A stretch of 64,000 bases of DNA. It comes from Fructobacillus papyrifericola. GTDB lineage: Bacteria > Bacillota > Bacilli > Lactobacillales > Lactobacillaceae. The notes under the pieces were generated by a model. The model was not told the DNA's origin and did not search any database. It saw nothing but the letters and a program-made list of their open reading frames with translations. Positions 45,465 through 53,867 of the stretch are shown piece by piece; position 1 is the stretch's first letter; the number at the start of each line of letters is the position of its first letter. The translations under genes and the position numbers were made by a program. The stretch lies in the NCBI RefSeq assembly GCF_018437235.1, contig NZ_JAAMFJ010000001.1:186001-250000 (forward strand), in the 5' to 3' direction.

Positions 45465-45983
45465 ATAGCACGTCAACCACGACAAGTTGATCTAGTCAAC
45501 GAAAATATCCGTGCCAGTCGGGTTTTACTGATTCACGATGGCAAGCAAGAAGAGATGTCAACGCGCGATGCACAGCAACGCGCCGATGACATGGGCCAAG
45601 ATTTGGTTCTGGTTCAGGCAAACGCCCAACCACCGGTTGCTAAAATCATGGATTGGGGTAAGGCAAAGTTCGAGGCGCAAAAGCGGCAAAAAGAACAGCG
45701 CAAAAACCAGAAGGTTGTTCAGGTTAAGGAAGTTCGTATGTCACCAGTGATTGATTCCGGTGATTTCGAAACGCGTAAGAAGGCGGCCATTAAGTTCTTG
45801 GAAAAGGGCAACAAGGTTAAGTTGAACTTGCGCTTCCGAGGCCGAATGATTACCCACCAAGACATTGGACGGGAAGTCTTAGAACGAATGGCCGACGAAT
45901 TGGATGACATTGCCAAGGTTGAGCAACGCGCTAAGATGGACGGTCGACAAATGTTTTTGGTTTTGGCACCTAAGAAGGGCTAA
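45465..45983 (+). CDS. infC: translation initiation factor IF-3
   Basis: A 172-residue IF-3 that checks the start codon and keeps 30S subunits apart. The N domain has [17 protein letters not shown]; the C domain has [28 protein letters not shown] and [10 protein letters not shown]. There is no ATG, GTG or TTG at the N-terminus. GGAGG at 45451-45455 is correctly placed before ATA at 45465 (9 nt), giving the normal family length. A rare start codon (AUU in E. coli) is a known means of IF-3 self-control. An upstream ATG at 45378 lies inside the attenuator and is not credible. Confidence 0.92.
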   Translation: MARQPRQVDLVNENIRASRVLLIHDGKQEEMSTRDAQQRADDMGQDLVLVQANAQPPVAKIMDWGKAKFEAQKRQKEQRKNQKVVQVKEVRMSPVIDSGDFETRKKAAIKFLEKGNKVKLNLRFRGRMITHQDIGREVLERMADELDDIAKVEQRAKMDGRQMFLVLAPKKG

Positions 45984-46033
45984 GCTGAAAACGTCGACTT
46001 TAGATACTTGAAAAACGATAGGAGAATGGACAC

Positions 46034-46231
46034 ATGCCCAAGATGAAGACTCACCGCGCTGCTGCGAAGCGCTTCAAGAAGACTGCAAAGGGTGGCTTCA
46101 AGTCAGCCTCAGCTTACACGTCACACCGTTTCCACGGTAAGACGAAGAAGCAACGTCGTCAATTGCGTGGTACACGCATGATGAACAAGACAACGGTTAA
46201 GAAGTACGCAAAGATGTTGTCTACCCTTTAA
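46034..46231 (+). CDS. rpmI: 50S ribosomal protein L35
   Basis: A 65-residue basic L35: [20 protein letters not shown] at the start and [24 protein letters not shown] near the end, family length. Second gene of the infC-rpmI-rplT operon, 50 nt after infC and 45 nt before rplT. Confidence 0.97.
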   Translation: MPKMKTHRAAAKRFKKTAKGGFKSASAYTSHRFHGKTKKQRRQLRGTRMMNKTTVKKYAKMLSTL

Positions 46232-46276
46232 TTTCAGGGTGTCTGTAAAGTAAGTATTTTCTAGGAGGAATATCCC

Positions 46277-46696
46277 ATGCGAGTAAAGGGTGGAACAGTT
46301 TCACGCGCACGTCGTAAGAAGTTTATTAAGTTGGCCAAGGGTTACCGTGGACAACGTCGTATCAACTACAAGGTTGCCAAGCAACAAGTTTACAAGTCAT
46401 ACTTGTACGCTTACCGCGATCGTAAGAACCGCAAGCGCGACTTCCGTAAGTTGTGGATTGCCCGTATCAACGCGGCAGCCCGCATGAACGGTTTGTCATA
46501 CTCAAAGTTGATGCACGGTTTGACTTTGGCAGGTGTTCAATTGAACCGTAAGATGTTGGCCGACTTGGCCGTATCTGACTTTGACACTTTCTCAAAGGTT
46601 GCTGACCAAGCAAAGGATGCTTTGAAGAAGGAAAACGTTTTGGTTCAGGAACGCAACGCTGCGACGACTGACAAGACGGTTAAGGTTAACCGCTAA
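46277..46696 (+). CDS. rplT: 50S ribosomal protein L20
   Basis: L20, needed early in 50S assembly and, in Firmicutes, the repressor of its own operon through the leader. Residues 1-118 are typical: [42 protein letters not shown] and [17 protein letters not shown]. The protein is 139 residues, about 20 longer than the usual 117-119, with a C-terminal tail [22 protein letters not shown] precedes the ATG and a terminator follows. Confidence 0.97.
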   Translation: MRVKGGTVSRARRKKFIKLAKGYRGQRRINYKVAKQQVYKSYLYAYRDRKNRKRDFRKLWIARINAAARMNGLSYSKLMHGLTLAGVQLNRKMLADLAVSDFDTFSKVADQAKDALKKENVLVQERNAATTDKTVKVNR

Positions 46697-46704
46697 TCTT
46701 AAAT

Positions 46705-46732
46705 AAAAGCCACCCAACCGGGTGGCTTTTTT
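46705..46732 (+). terminator. terminator after rplT
   Basis: An 11-bp stem (46705-46715 with 46720-46730), AACC loop and T-run. Confidence 0.92.
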
Positions 46733-46914
46733 GTTACCAAAAAAATTGCTAAAGTCCAACAAAAGGTCCGGAATTGTTTCCTTTTCGGCCAATGTTTTGG
46801 CGGGATGGGGCAGAAGTATGCTAAACTATTAATAATTGATAAATCGAGACAAGAGTTGTGGCAGCATGCGAAACTCAAGTGATAAGAAAAATTAACACGA
46901 ACAAAGGAAACATT

Positions 46915-48756
46915 ATGACAGATTTGAATATTTTACCCCTTGGGGGCGTTCGCGAAAACGGGAAAAACATGTACGCGGTTTCCGTAAACGACGAAATCTT
47001 TATCCTGGATGCTGGGTTGAAGTATCCGGATACGGAACAGCTTGGAATCGACGTGGTGATTCCAGACTTTGAGTACCTGATTCAAAACCAAGACAAGATT
47101 GCTGGAATCTTTTTGTCACACGGCCACTCCGATGCCATCGGCGCCCTGCCATACTTGTTGCAGCAGGTGCAGGCACCAGTCTTTGGATCCGAACTGACGA
47201 TCGCTTTGGCAAAGATTGCCGTTAAAGAAGAAGCGGCATTGGCTTCCTTTGACGACTTTCACGTGGTCAACGAAAAGACCGAAATCGACTTTGGCGACGT
47301 GAAGCTTTCCTTCTTTAACACCACCCACACGATTCCCGAAGCCTTGGGGGTTGTCTTGACGGTCGAAGAAGGGCAGATTGTTTACTCCGGTCACTTCAAG
47401 TTTGATCAAACGGTGGAAGCCGCTTATCAAACCAACTACCAACGTCTGGCCGAAATCGGTCAAAAGCCGGTCTTGGCCCTGTTGGCTGACGCCGCCGGTA
47501 CGGAAGAGACGGTCAAGGCACCGGCTTCTGAAAAGACGATTCACGAATACATTCAAGAGACCTTCCGCGAAGCAAAGGGCAAGCGCATCATTGTCGCTGC
47601 CGTTGCTTCCAACATCCAACGTGTTCAACAGGTGATTGACGCAACCTACAAGACCAAGCGCCGCCTGGTCTTGACTGGCCACGATGCCGAAGCAATTGTG
47701 AAGACGGCTTTGGATTTGGAATTGCTGACTTTGCCAGCACCAAAGAATGAACTCTTTGCCGACGTCAAGGACTTGGACCAGTTGCCTGACAGCCAAACGG
47801 TGGTTTTGGAAACCGGTAAGTTGGGCGAACCAGTCAAGGCCTTGCACAAGATGGCCAAGGGCGAAGATCCCGTGGTCAACATTGGTCAAAACGACCTGGT
47901 CTTCATTACGACCAACCCGGCCTTTGCCGTTGAGTCTTACGTGGCTCAGACTCGTAACATGCTCTTTAAGAAGGGGGCCAACGTCAAGCAGATTTCTGCC
48001 GACTTGCGCTCCTCTGGCCACGCTTCTAAGCAGGACTTGCAGTTGCTGATGAACTTCTTCAAGCCAGAAGTGCTTTTGCCCGTTTCAGCGGAATTCCGCG
48101 TGATGGTGACGGCTAAGCAGGCGGCCTTAGAGCTCGGCATGAAGGAAGAGCAGATTCTCATGGCCAAGCGCGGTGACGTCTTGGCTTATGATGGGACGAC
48201 TTTTGAAAAAGTCGACGCCGTCTCCGTTGCCGAAACGATGATTGATGGGGATTCCTTGAAGGACATCGGAAACGTGGTCCTGCGTGACCGCCGCATCCTG
48301 TCCGAAGACGGGGTCTTCGTCACGGTAGTCACCATCGACCGCAAGAAGCGCAAAGTGGTTTCTAAGCCTAAGATGACTTCCCGTGGCTTTGTCTACGTGA
48401 AAGCCAACCGCGACCTGATGAAGGAAGCCGGTAAGCTGACAATCGAAGCCATCGAAGACTACTTGAAGAACGCCAAGGCCTTTGACTGGAACGAACTGAA
48501 GAACGGGGTGCGCGAAAAGCTCTCCCGCTTCCTCTTTAACGAAACCCGTCGCCGTCCGATGGTGATGCCGGTCGTGATGGAAGTTAACCAGAACCGTCGT
48601 CCGCACCACAAGGGACAAGACGGGGAAAAGAAGGGTAAGAAGCCTTCAAACAAGTCTGGTAACAAGAAGAACCAAAAGCCAGCGACGAAGAATAAGAAGT
48701 CAAAGGGTCAAGGACCAAAAAAAGACCAAAAGCCAGCCGAACAAACAACTGACTAA
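46915..48756 (+). CDS. rnjB: ribonuclease J2-like protein
   Basis: A 613-residue beta-CASP metallo-beta-lactamase-fold protein of the RNase J family. The start ATG at 46915 follows AAAGGAAA; an in-frame GTG at 46858 is rejected. The HGHxDH metal motif reads HGHSDA (H69, H71, D73, A74), the usual GDF site reads SGHFKFD (H160), and the late PVHGEYR motif reads PVSAEFR (S391). These losses resemble RNase J2, which has little activity by itself and partners RNase J1 in a 5'-3' exo/endonuclease complex. The C-terminal 50 residues are a Lys/Gln-rich basic tail, a likely RNA contact. A J1 gene is not in the window. Confidence 0.85.
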   Translation: MTDLNILPLGGVRENGKNMYAVSVNDEIFILDAGLKYPDTEQLGIDVVIPDFEYLIQNQDKIAGIFLSHGHSDAIGALPYLLQQVQAPVFGSELTIALAKIAVKEEAALASFDDFHVVNEKTEIDFGDVKLSFFNTTHTIPEALGVVLTVEEGQIVYSGHFKFDQTVEAAYQTNYQRLAEIGQKPVLALLADAAGTEETVKAPASEKTIHEYIQETFREAKGKRIIVAAVASNIQRVQQVIDATYKTKRRLVLTGHDAEAIVKTALDLELLTLPAPKNELFADVKDLDQLPDSQTVVLETGKLGEPVKALHKMAKGEDPVVNIGQNDLVFITTNPAFAVESYVAQTRNMLFKKGANVKQISADLRSSGHASKQDLQLLMNFFKPEVLLPVSAEFRVMVTAKQAALELGMKEEQILMAKRGDVLAYDGTTFEKVDAVSVAETMIDGDSLKDIGNVVLRDRRILSEDGVFVTVVTIDRKKRKVVSKPKMTSRGFVYVKANRDLMKEAGKLTIEAIEDYLKNAKAFDWNELKNGVREKLSRFLFNETRRRPMVMPVVMEVNQNRRPHHKGQDGEKKGKKPSNKSGNKKNQKPATKNKKSKGQGPKKDQKPAEQTTD

Positions 48757-48762
48757 TGGCAC

Positions 48763-48786
48763 AAAAGGACCCTTTGGGTCCTTTTT
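48763..48786 (+). terminator. terminator after rnjB
   Basis: A 10-bp stem (48763-48772 with 48776-48785) with a TTT loop; the 3' arm ends in Ts. Confidence 0.85.
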
Positions 48787-48839
48787 ATCTGTTTCAAATG
48801 ACTCCTTGTTTTACTATCTGAGAAAGCTAGGTCAAAGAT

Positions 48840-49754
48840 ATGACAGAAATCGAAGAATTGAAAGAAAAGGGCCTCAAGGCACTAGCCAATGGCGAATACC
48901 AAGTGGCGGCCGACGCCTTTTGTAAGGTCTACCAAAGTGACCGGACCTTTGAAAACAACCAACTCTTTGCCTCGGCCCTGTCGAAAAACGACCAAGCGGA
49001 TTCCGCTTTGACGATTGCCAAGGAATACGTTGGCGAGTACATGGGCCAAAAGAAGGACTATGAATTTTACTTTGACCTCTGCCTAGCTGCCGATTACTTT
49101 ATTATGGCCCGGCGGATGGCCGTTGAATCAATTGAAGACAGCGATAAGAAGCGGCGAATTGACACGGTTGAAGCGGCCGAAGCCCATGCCCGTGCGACAA
49201 ACGGTGACTGGATTAAGAAAACCACTAAACGCTTTCGACACATTGCTGGCTTCGACCCCTTAACACAACAGCAAATCTATCAGGATGCCCTGTCCTTACC
49301 AGTTGATGAATTTGCCGAAGGGGCCTTCTTAGCCTTAGTCGATCCGGACTGCCTACCCTTGATTCGGATTTCGTTACGGACGGACATTCAGTGCCTCTTT
49401 CTACACAAGAAAATTGACTATCTCTACTTGGACGGGCACGTCTATCAGACCGTTTTGTGTGATCATCCAAAGCCCTTGCGGGATCCTATTTATGCAGAAG
49501 CCCGGCAGTACCTAAACGACATGCTGGGACAAGTGGATCCGGTTGCCTATCAGATGCTTTTAGACCAACTGCACCTGGAAATGAACGTTTTGTTTCCACA
49601 GATTAACCGGGTGACGGATCCAATTGCCTGGGTCCAGGCGGATTTGGCCTTGCTAAACGGAGGCGCCTTAAGCGGTGAGCGATCAGAAACTGCCTCGCAG
49701 GCAGAAATTCACCAGCAAGTTCACGCCTTTTTAGAAGAGCAGGGTGCGGTTTAA
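48840..49754 (+). CDS. TPR-like protein upstream of tuf
   Basis: A 304-residue soluble protein. The N-terminus, EELKEKGLKALANGEYQVAADAFCKVYQSD, reads as a tetratricopeptide helix pair, with a second pair around DSALTIAKEYVGEYMGQKKDYEFYFDLCLAAD. The rest is helical and unassigned. No signal peptide. TPR proteins act as protein-interaction scaffolds; the partner is unknown. It stands alone between terminators. Confidence 0.7.
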   Translation: MTEIEELKEKGLKALANGEYQVAADAFCKVYQSDRTFENNQLFASALSKNDQADSALTIAKEYVGEYMGQKKDYEFYFDLCLAADYFIMARRMAVESIEDSDKKRRIDTVEAAEAHARATNGDWIKKTTKRFRHIAGFDPLTQQQIYQDALSLPVDEFAEGAFLALVDPDCLPLIRISLRTDIQCLFLHKKIDYLYLDGHVYQTVLCDHPKPLRDPIYAEARQYLNDMLGQVDPVAYQMLLDQLHLEMNVLFPQINRVTDPIAWVQADLALLNGGALSGERSETASQAEIHQQVHAFLEEQGAV

Positions 49755-49771
49755 AAGAGCGAAAAAGAGAA

Positions 49772-49798
49772 TAAAAAAGGTCTTTGGGCTTTTTTTAA
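49772..49798 (+). terminator. weak terminator upstream of the tuf promoter
   Basis: An A-run and T-run flank a short GC-poor stem (about 49773-49797). Stem stability is low. Confidence 0.5.
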
Positions 49799-49826
49799 TT
49801 AGGCCTTTATCTGGAATAAAAAGGTG

Positions 49827-49977
49827 TTTACAAAAATTTAAGAAGTTAGTATAATTGAATTCGGCTCATCGGCCAGAAAAACGGTTGTTATGGTTGTTTT
49901 TATCAGGCAAGCGTTGTAAAATATAAACATACGATTTTCTCGGTTCAACCGAGAAATAAAATTTGGAGGAAACTACA
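49827..49977 (+). promoter_or_regulatory. tuf promoter and leader
   Basis: TTTACA (49827-49832), 17-nt spacer and a perfect TATAAT (49850-49855). The leader of about 115 nt contains a 7-bp hairpin (49938-49954) and GGAGGA at 49965-49970. Confidence 0.85.
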
Positions 49978-51165
49978 TTGGCTAAGGAAACTTACGTTCG
50001 CAATAAGCCCCACGTTAACATCGGTACGATCGGTCACGTCGATCACGGAAAGACGACTTTGACGGCCGCTATCTCAAAGGTATTGGCTGAAAAAGAAGGA
50101 AAGACGGCTACTGATTTCGCTGAAATCGATAACGCCCCTGAAGAAAAGGAACGTGGAATCACGATCAACACGTCCCACATCGAATACGAAACGGACGCAC
50201 GTCACTACGCCCACATCGATGCCCCAGGTCACGCCGATTACGTTAAGAACATGATCACTGGTGCCGCACAAATGGATGGTGCCATCCTTGTTGTTGCCGC
50301 AACTGATGGACCTATGCCACAGACTCGTGAGCACATCTTGCTTGCCCGTCAGGTTGGTGTTGAACACTTGGTTGTCTTCTTGAACAAGACTGACCTTGTT
50401 GACGATGAAGAATTGGTTGACTTGGTTGAAATGGAAGTTCGCGAATTGTTGTCAGAATATGACTTCCCAGGCGATGACATTCCTGTAATCAAGGGATCAG
50501 CTTTGAAGGCACTTGAAGGCGACAAGGAACAAGAACAAGTTATCTTGGACTTGATGAAGGCCGTTGACGAATACATCCCAACTCCTGCACGTGAAGATGA
50601 CAAGCCATTCTTGATGCCTGTCGAAGACGTATTTACGATCACTGGTCGTGGTACTGTTGCTTCTGGTCGTGTTGACCGTGGTGTTTTGACTACTGGTACT
50701 GAAGTTGAAATCGTTGGTTTGAAGGACGAAATCGCTAAGACCACTGTTACTGGAATCGAAATGTTCCGTAAGACTTTGGACGAAGCACAAGCTGGTGACA
50801 ACATCGGTGCATTGCTCCGTGGTGTTGACCGCGACCAAATCGAACGTGGACAAGTTTTGGCAGCCCCTGGCTCAATCAAGACTCACAAGAAGTTCAAGGC
50901 CGAAGTTTATGTCTTGACGAAGGAAGAAGGAGGCCGTCACACGCCATTCTTCACTAACTACCGTCCACAGTTCTACTTCCACACGACTGATGTTACTGGT
51001 GTTGTGGAATTGCCTGCTGGCGTAGAAATGGTTATGCCTGGTGACCAAGTAACGTTCGACGTTGAATTGATCGCACCAGTTGCCATTGAAAAGGGATTGA
51101 AGTTTACTGTTCGTGAAGGTGGCCACACTGTTGGTGCCGGAACGGTTACTGAAATCGAAGGCTAA
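49978..51165 (+). CDS. tuf: elongation factor Tu
   Basis: A 395-residue EF-Tu, exact family length from the TTG at 49978, placed 7 nt after GGAGGA. No ATG or GTG is in a better position, so translation of this abundant protein uses TTG. G motifs: GHVDHGKTT (P-loop), [16 protein letters not shown] and the switch-1 ERGITI. It carries aminoacyl-tRNA to the ribosome. Flanked by its own promoter and terminator. Confidence 0.97.
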   Translation: MAKETYVRNKPHVNIGTIGHVDHGKTTLTAAISKVLAEKEGKTATDFAEIDNAPEEKERGITINTSHIEYETDARHYAHIDAPGHADYVKNMITGAAQMDGAILVVAATDGPMPQTREHILLARQVGVEHLVVFLNKTDLVDDEELVDLVEMEVRELLSEYDFPGDDIPVIKGSALKALEGDKEQEQVILDLMKAVDEYIPTPAREDDKPFLMPVEDVFTITGRGTVASGRVDRGVLTTGTEVEIVGLKDEIAKTTVTGIEMFRKTLDEAQAGDNIGALLRGVDRDQIERGQVLAAPGSIKTHKKFKAEVYVLTKEEGGRHTPFFTNYRPQFYFHTTDVTGVVELPAGVEMVMPGDQVTFDVELIAPVAIEKGLKFTVREGGHTVGAGTVTEIEG

Positions 51166-51177
51166 TTCATTAGCTTT

Positions 51178-51206
51178 AAAAAAGTCTGCTCACGCAGGCT
51201 TTTTTC
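51178..51206 (+). terminator. terminator after tuf
   Basis: A stem of about 10 bp around a TCAC loop (arms ending at 51189 and starting at 51194) with a T-run. Confidence 0.88.
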
Positions 51207-51319
51207 TTTTGTAAAAATAAATGAAAAAAGTCGAGAGGTGAAGTTTGGATTTTTCTGTTTGATGACAATTGTTGCTCTTTATTAACAGAATAATCCAGCG
51301 TATACTAGAATTAGAATTT

Positions 51320-51366
51320 AGGAGAAAGTAATGACGCCTTGTAAAAAGGCGCCGTGAGAGTGGCTA
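51320..51366 (+). promoter_or_regulatory. adhesin leader with 8-codon ORF and hairpin
   Basis: AGGAG at 51320-51324 is ideally placed for ATG at 51331, which opens an 8-codon ORF (MTPCKKAP) ending at 51357, 9 nt before the adhesin ATG. A 6-bp hairpin (51335-51340 with 51346-51351) lies within it. The adhesin ATG itself has only a weak GAGAGTGG site. Confidence 0.5.
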
Positions 51367-52779
51367 ATGATTAAGCGCATTATAATTGTTCTGTCCATTT
51401 TATTCTTATCTGGTGCTAGCAATGTTTTAGGCTTTGCTGACGAAGGACCGGTCGAGAATCCATACGTTAAGTCCATTCATTTGGACGACCTGTCAAACAG
51501 TGGCCAGGCCAAGCAATACAACGTCGACGACCTGATGAAGATTACCTGGTCCTTTGACATTGCAAAGGGCAGTCCCATCAAGGCTGGGGAACAACTCAAG
51601 TTTTATTTACCAATCAACTTTACCTTTGATCAAAACATCATGAACACGGTTAACAAAGTCAGCGTTCTAACGGATGCAGACGGTAATAGCCTGGGAACGA
51701 CCTCACTGGCCGGTGATCGCTATGTGGTGATTACTTGGAATGATTATGCCGAAAACTACTTCAATCACGGTGGCTTAAAGGACAATGAATTAATTGCCTA
51801 TGCCGGTTGGAATATTGAGAAGAGTTCGCACAGTGTTCAGGTACCAATTAATTGGGGTGTTAAAACCAATGACGTTCCCGCAACACCCACGGTGACGCCT
51901 TCAACGAATACGAATCCGACACCGGCAACGCCTGGTGGTAAGGATGACTTTATTATCAACAAGTCCGGTAATTACGGAAACGATACGGACGAGGCTGGCT
52001 ATATTTACTGGTCGGTTCGAATTAATGCGGCTAAGTTAAACATTAACGACGCGGTCTTGACGGACACGATGAGTCAGGGACAGACGCTGGCTGCCACAAA
52101 GAAGTTTGAAGTTTGGAAGTATGACCTGACGAATGGTTGGGACATGAACAAACGAACCTTTATCAGTAGTGGGGATTATGGAAACCACGGGATTTCGGTG
52201 GATCCCGATTTGGAACAGACTGGGACAACAAAGTTTTCCGTCCACTTCGGCAATATCGATTCCAACACCGGTTATGAGATCTTCTACATGACTAAGTACG
52301 ATCCCGAAAAGACGCCGGATGGGACCCAGTTCACCAACAGTGCGGATCTAACGGGCGTTAACTTCAAGAAGGCAACGGCCGATGATGTCCACACCAAAGA
52401 CATCTTCTTCATCTATGACTTTGTCATGGGGAAGGAGCGGCCAGGTAGTCACCGGCCAAAGAAGGATGATGATACGCCGGTTAATCCAACACCGAGTCCA
52501 AATCCGGAACCAAGTCCAAGTCCGGCACCAGCATCTAGTCCGGCACCGAGTCCAAGTCCGGTGCCTGAACCGGTGACACCAGATACACCTGCAAAACCGG
52601 CTTCAAAGAGTGTGGCGAAGGCAGCTGTTCCGTCACCAAGAAAGAAGGAGTCTGCTTTAACTATTGCTCTGCCAAAAACAGCTAAAGTTTTGACCGTAAA
52701 AGCGGTGTCATTGGGACTCATTGGTCTTGTGAGTCTTTCTTCTCTGACATGGTTTTTGTTAAAAAGAAAAGATAAGTAA
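51367..52779 (+). CDS. sortase-anchored surface adhesin-like protein
   Basis: A 470-residue exported protein: signal peptide (IIIVLSILFLSGASNVLGFA), two globular regions of about 150 residues separated by a Pro/Thr linker, then a Pro-Ser-rich stalk (tandem PSP/PAP-type repeats, about residues 375-415), and a cell-wall anchor LPKTA at 435-439 followed by a hydrophobic helix and KRKDK. The globular regions look like Ig-like adhesin domains of collagen-binding type (IKAGEQLKFYLP; DAVLTDTMSQGQTL). The ligand is unknown. The class A sortase at 39171 is the natural partner. Start codon choice: see leader entry. Confidence 0.85.
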   Translation: MIKRIIIVLSILFLSGASNVLGFADEGPVENPYVKSIHLDDLSNSGQAKQYNVDDLMKITWSFDIAKGSPIKAGEQLKFYLPINFTFDQNIMNTVNKVSVLTDADGNSLGTTSLAGDRYVVITWNDYAENYFNHGGLKDNELIAYAGWNIEKSSHSVQVPINWGVKTNDVPATPTVTPSTNTNPTPATPGGKDDFIINKSGNYGNDTDEAGYIYWSVRINAAKLNINDAVLTDTMSQGQTLAATKKFEVWKYDLTNGWDMNKRTFISSGDYGNHGISVDPDLEQTGTTKFSVHFGNIDSNTGYEIFYMTKYDPEKTPDGTQFTNSADLTGVNFKKATADDVHTKDIFFIYDFVMGKERPGSHRPKKDDDTPVNPTPSPNPEPSPSPAPASSPAPSPSPVPEPVTPDTPAKPASKSVAKAAVPSPRKKESALTIALPKTAKVLTVKAVSLGLIGLVSLSSLTWFLLKRKDK

Positions 52780-52782
52780 GAG

Positions 52783-52818
52783 AAAAGGACCGATTCGTAG
52801 TCGAATCGGTCCTTTTTT
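52783..52818 (+). terminator. terminator after the adhesin gene
   Basis: A 15-bp perfect stem (52783-52797 with 52802-52816) with a T-run; strong on the plus strand, and also downstream of the minus-strand small gene. Confidence 0.92.
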
Positions 52819-52825
52819 GAATGCC

Positions 52826-52960
52826 TTATTTCTCGTCCTTCGTTTGACCCAGCGCCCTTGCTCGGTTTTTCTTTTCTTCTTCGGAAATCGGGTCGGGGAA
52901 GGAGATGAAGTCTTCCAAAGGGTTGTTTAGGTGTTCTTCTTGATTGACAATGCGTGCCAT
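52826..52960 (-). CDS. small acidic protein of 44 residues, unknown
   Basis: A short gene (135 bp) on the minus strand encoding a 44-residue hydrophilic protein beginning MARIVNQEEHLNNPLEDF and ending RARALGQTKDEK. AGAGGAG stands 9 nt before the ATG, which supports real translation. It lies 68 nt downstream of the YtqB-like gene on the same strand and may be cotranscribed with it. I do not recognise the family. Confidence 0.6.
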   Translation of the reverse strand: MARIVNQEEHLNNPLEDFISFPDPISEEEKKNRARALGQTKDEK

Positions 52961-53028
52961 TGGTTATCGCTCCTCTTTGTTTACTGTTTTTATTATACAA
53001 CAGGGATGATTAAGTCCCCATTAAAGCC

Positions 53029-53562
53029 TTATTCCGCATCCGCCTGCTTCTCAAATAAGAAAGTCGTGCCATCTTCAGCCGAAAAGGTCGCCGTGCTGAA
53101 GGGCCCGTCAAAGTCGGTCTTAATACTGCGTAAGATGGCCTCTGGCTGCTCGACAACCGGTAGGATGACCAAGAGCTGGCCACCGTCCTTTAAGAAGGGC
53201 CAAGCGCTTTCGCACTCATCGTTAATGGCGTGTCGGTCAATGGCCTTATTCTGGCTGTAATCAAGTAAGAGCAAGTCGACTTTTGTCAGTCGGCCCAGCT
53301 CTTGACGCAGGGTAGCGGCCGTCACCACACCGTTTTCAACGGTGACCCGGTCTTGCAGACCAGCCATGAAGAGTGAGGCGGCCGTCTTGTTGGCCTCTTC
53401 CCGTTCCTCGTGGAAGGAGAGGACCATGCCCTCTGCACCAACGTGGGAAGCCAAGAAGCGGGTCTTTTGACCGTTCCCGGCCCGACCATCGACGACTAGC
53501 ATGTTCGTCTGCACTTCGTTTTCTAAAAAGTTTCGTAAAAAGCGTTCGTTTGAAAAGGCCAT
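53029..53562 (-). CDS. YtqB-like SAM-dependent methyltransferase (rRNA methylase family)
   Basis: A 177-residue Rossmann-fold methyltransferase: MLVVDGRAGNGQKTRFLASHVG is SAM motif I (variant of DATxGNGxDT), LLLLDYSQNKAIDRHAI is motif IV-like, and LKDGGQLLVILPVV follows. This matches the YtqB/PF06962 group annotated as putative rRNA methylases. The target is not known; related proteins were linked to tRNA wobble-uridine modification (MnmM). The start at 53562 is preferred because GGAGG precedes it; an in-frame GTG lies 3 codons earlier. Confidence 0.82.
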   Translation of the reverse strand: MAFSNERFLRNFLENEVQTNMLVVDGRAGNGQKTRFLASHVGAEGMVLSFHEEREEANKTAASLFMAGLQDRVTVENGVVTAATLRQELGRLTKVDLLLLDYSQNKAIDRHAINDECESAWPFLKDGGQLLVILPVVEQPEAILRSIKTDFDGPFSTATFSAEDGTTFLFEKQADAE

Positions 53563-53607
53563 TGGGGCCACCTCCAGTGAATTCTAATGCTAGTATAGCG
53601 AATCTTG

Positions 53608-53616
53608 TGGTATAAT
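53608..53616 (+). promoter_or_regulatory. leuS promoter (extended -10)
   Basis: TGG then TATAAT at 53608-53616. The -35 region is poor. Confidence 0.7.
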
Positions 53617-53639
53617 AACAGTACTTTTCAACACTAGTA

Positions 53640-53850
53640 GTAACGACGGAGCATCAGAAAGTAAGCGGGGCTGAAAGCTTACCAACCAACGTTATGAACT
53701 CGGTTGAAAGCGCGACTGGTGAAGCAAGTAGTCAGTCCGTTATACCGCGTTAAGGTACGGAGGCCGGAAGACTTTTCGGCAAAATGTAGGTGGGACCGCG
53801 GTTTCAACCGCCCTACGTTGGCTTTTTTAGGCTGACGTGGGGCTTTTTTA
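53640..53850 (+). promoter_or_regulatory. T-box riboswitch controlling leuS
   Basis: The T-box core AGGTGGGACCGCGG starts at 53788 and forms an antiterminator with CCGCCCTAC. A competing terminator pairs 53811-53822 with 53831-53842 before a T-run (53844-53849). In Stem I the sequence GAACTCGG holds a CTC Leu codon (53699-53701), the likely specifier. Uncharged leucine tRNA should therefore switch leuS on. Specifier position is inferred from spacing and downstream gene. Confidence 0.9.
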
Positions 53851-53867
53851 TTTAAAAAGGAGCAGAC

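Noticed and set aside
46858-46914. GTG start 19 codons upstream of rnjB
   Set aside because: The extra residues do not resemble RNase J, and AAAGGAAA precedes the ATG at 46915.
50074-50879. Long open frames antisense to tuf
   Set aside because: Codon-biased highly expressed genes often give mirror frames; no ribosome-binding site or family features.
53640-53780. tRNA genes upstream of leuS
   Set aside because: The structures belong to the T-box Stem I region; no CCA-proximal acceptor stem is formed.
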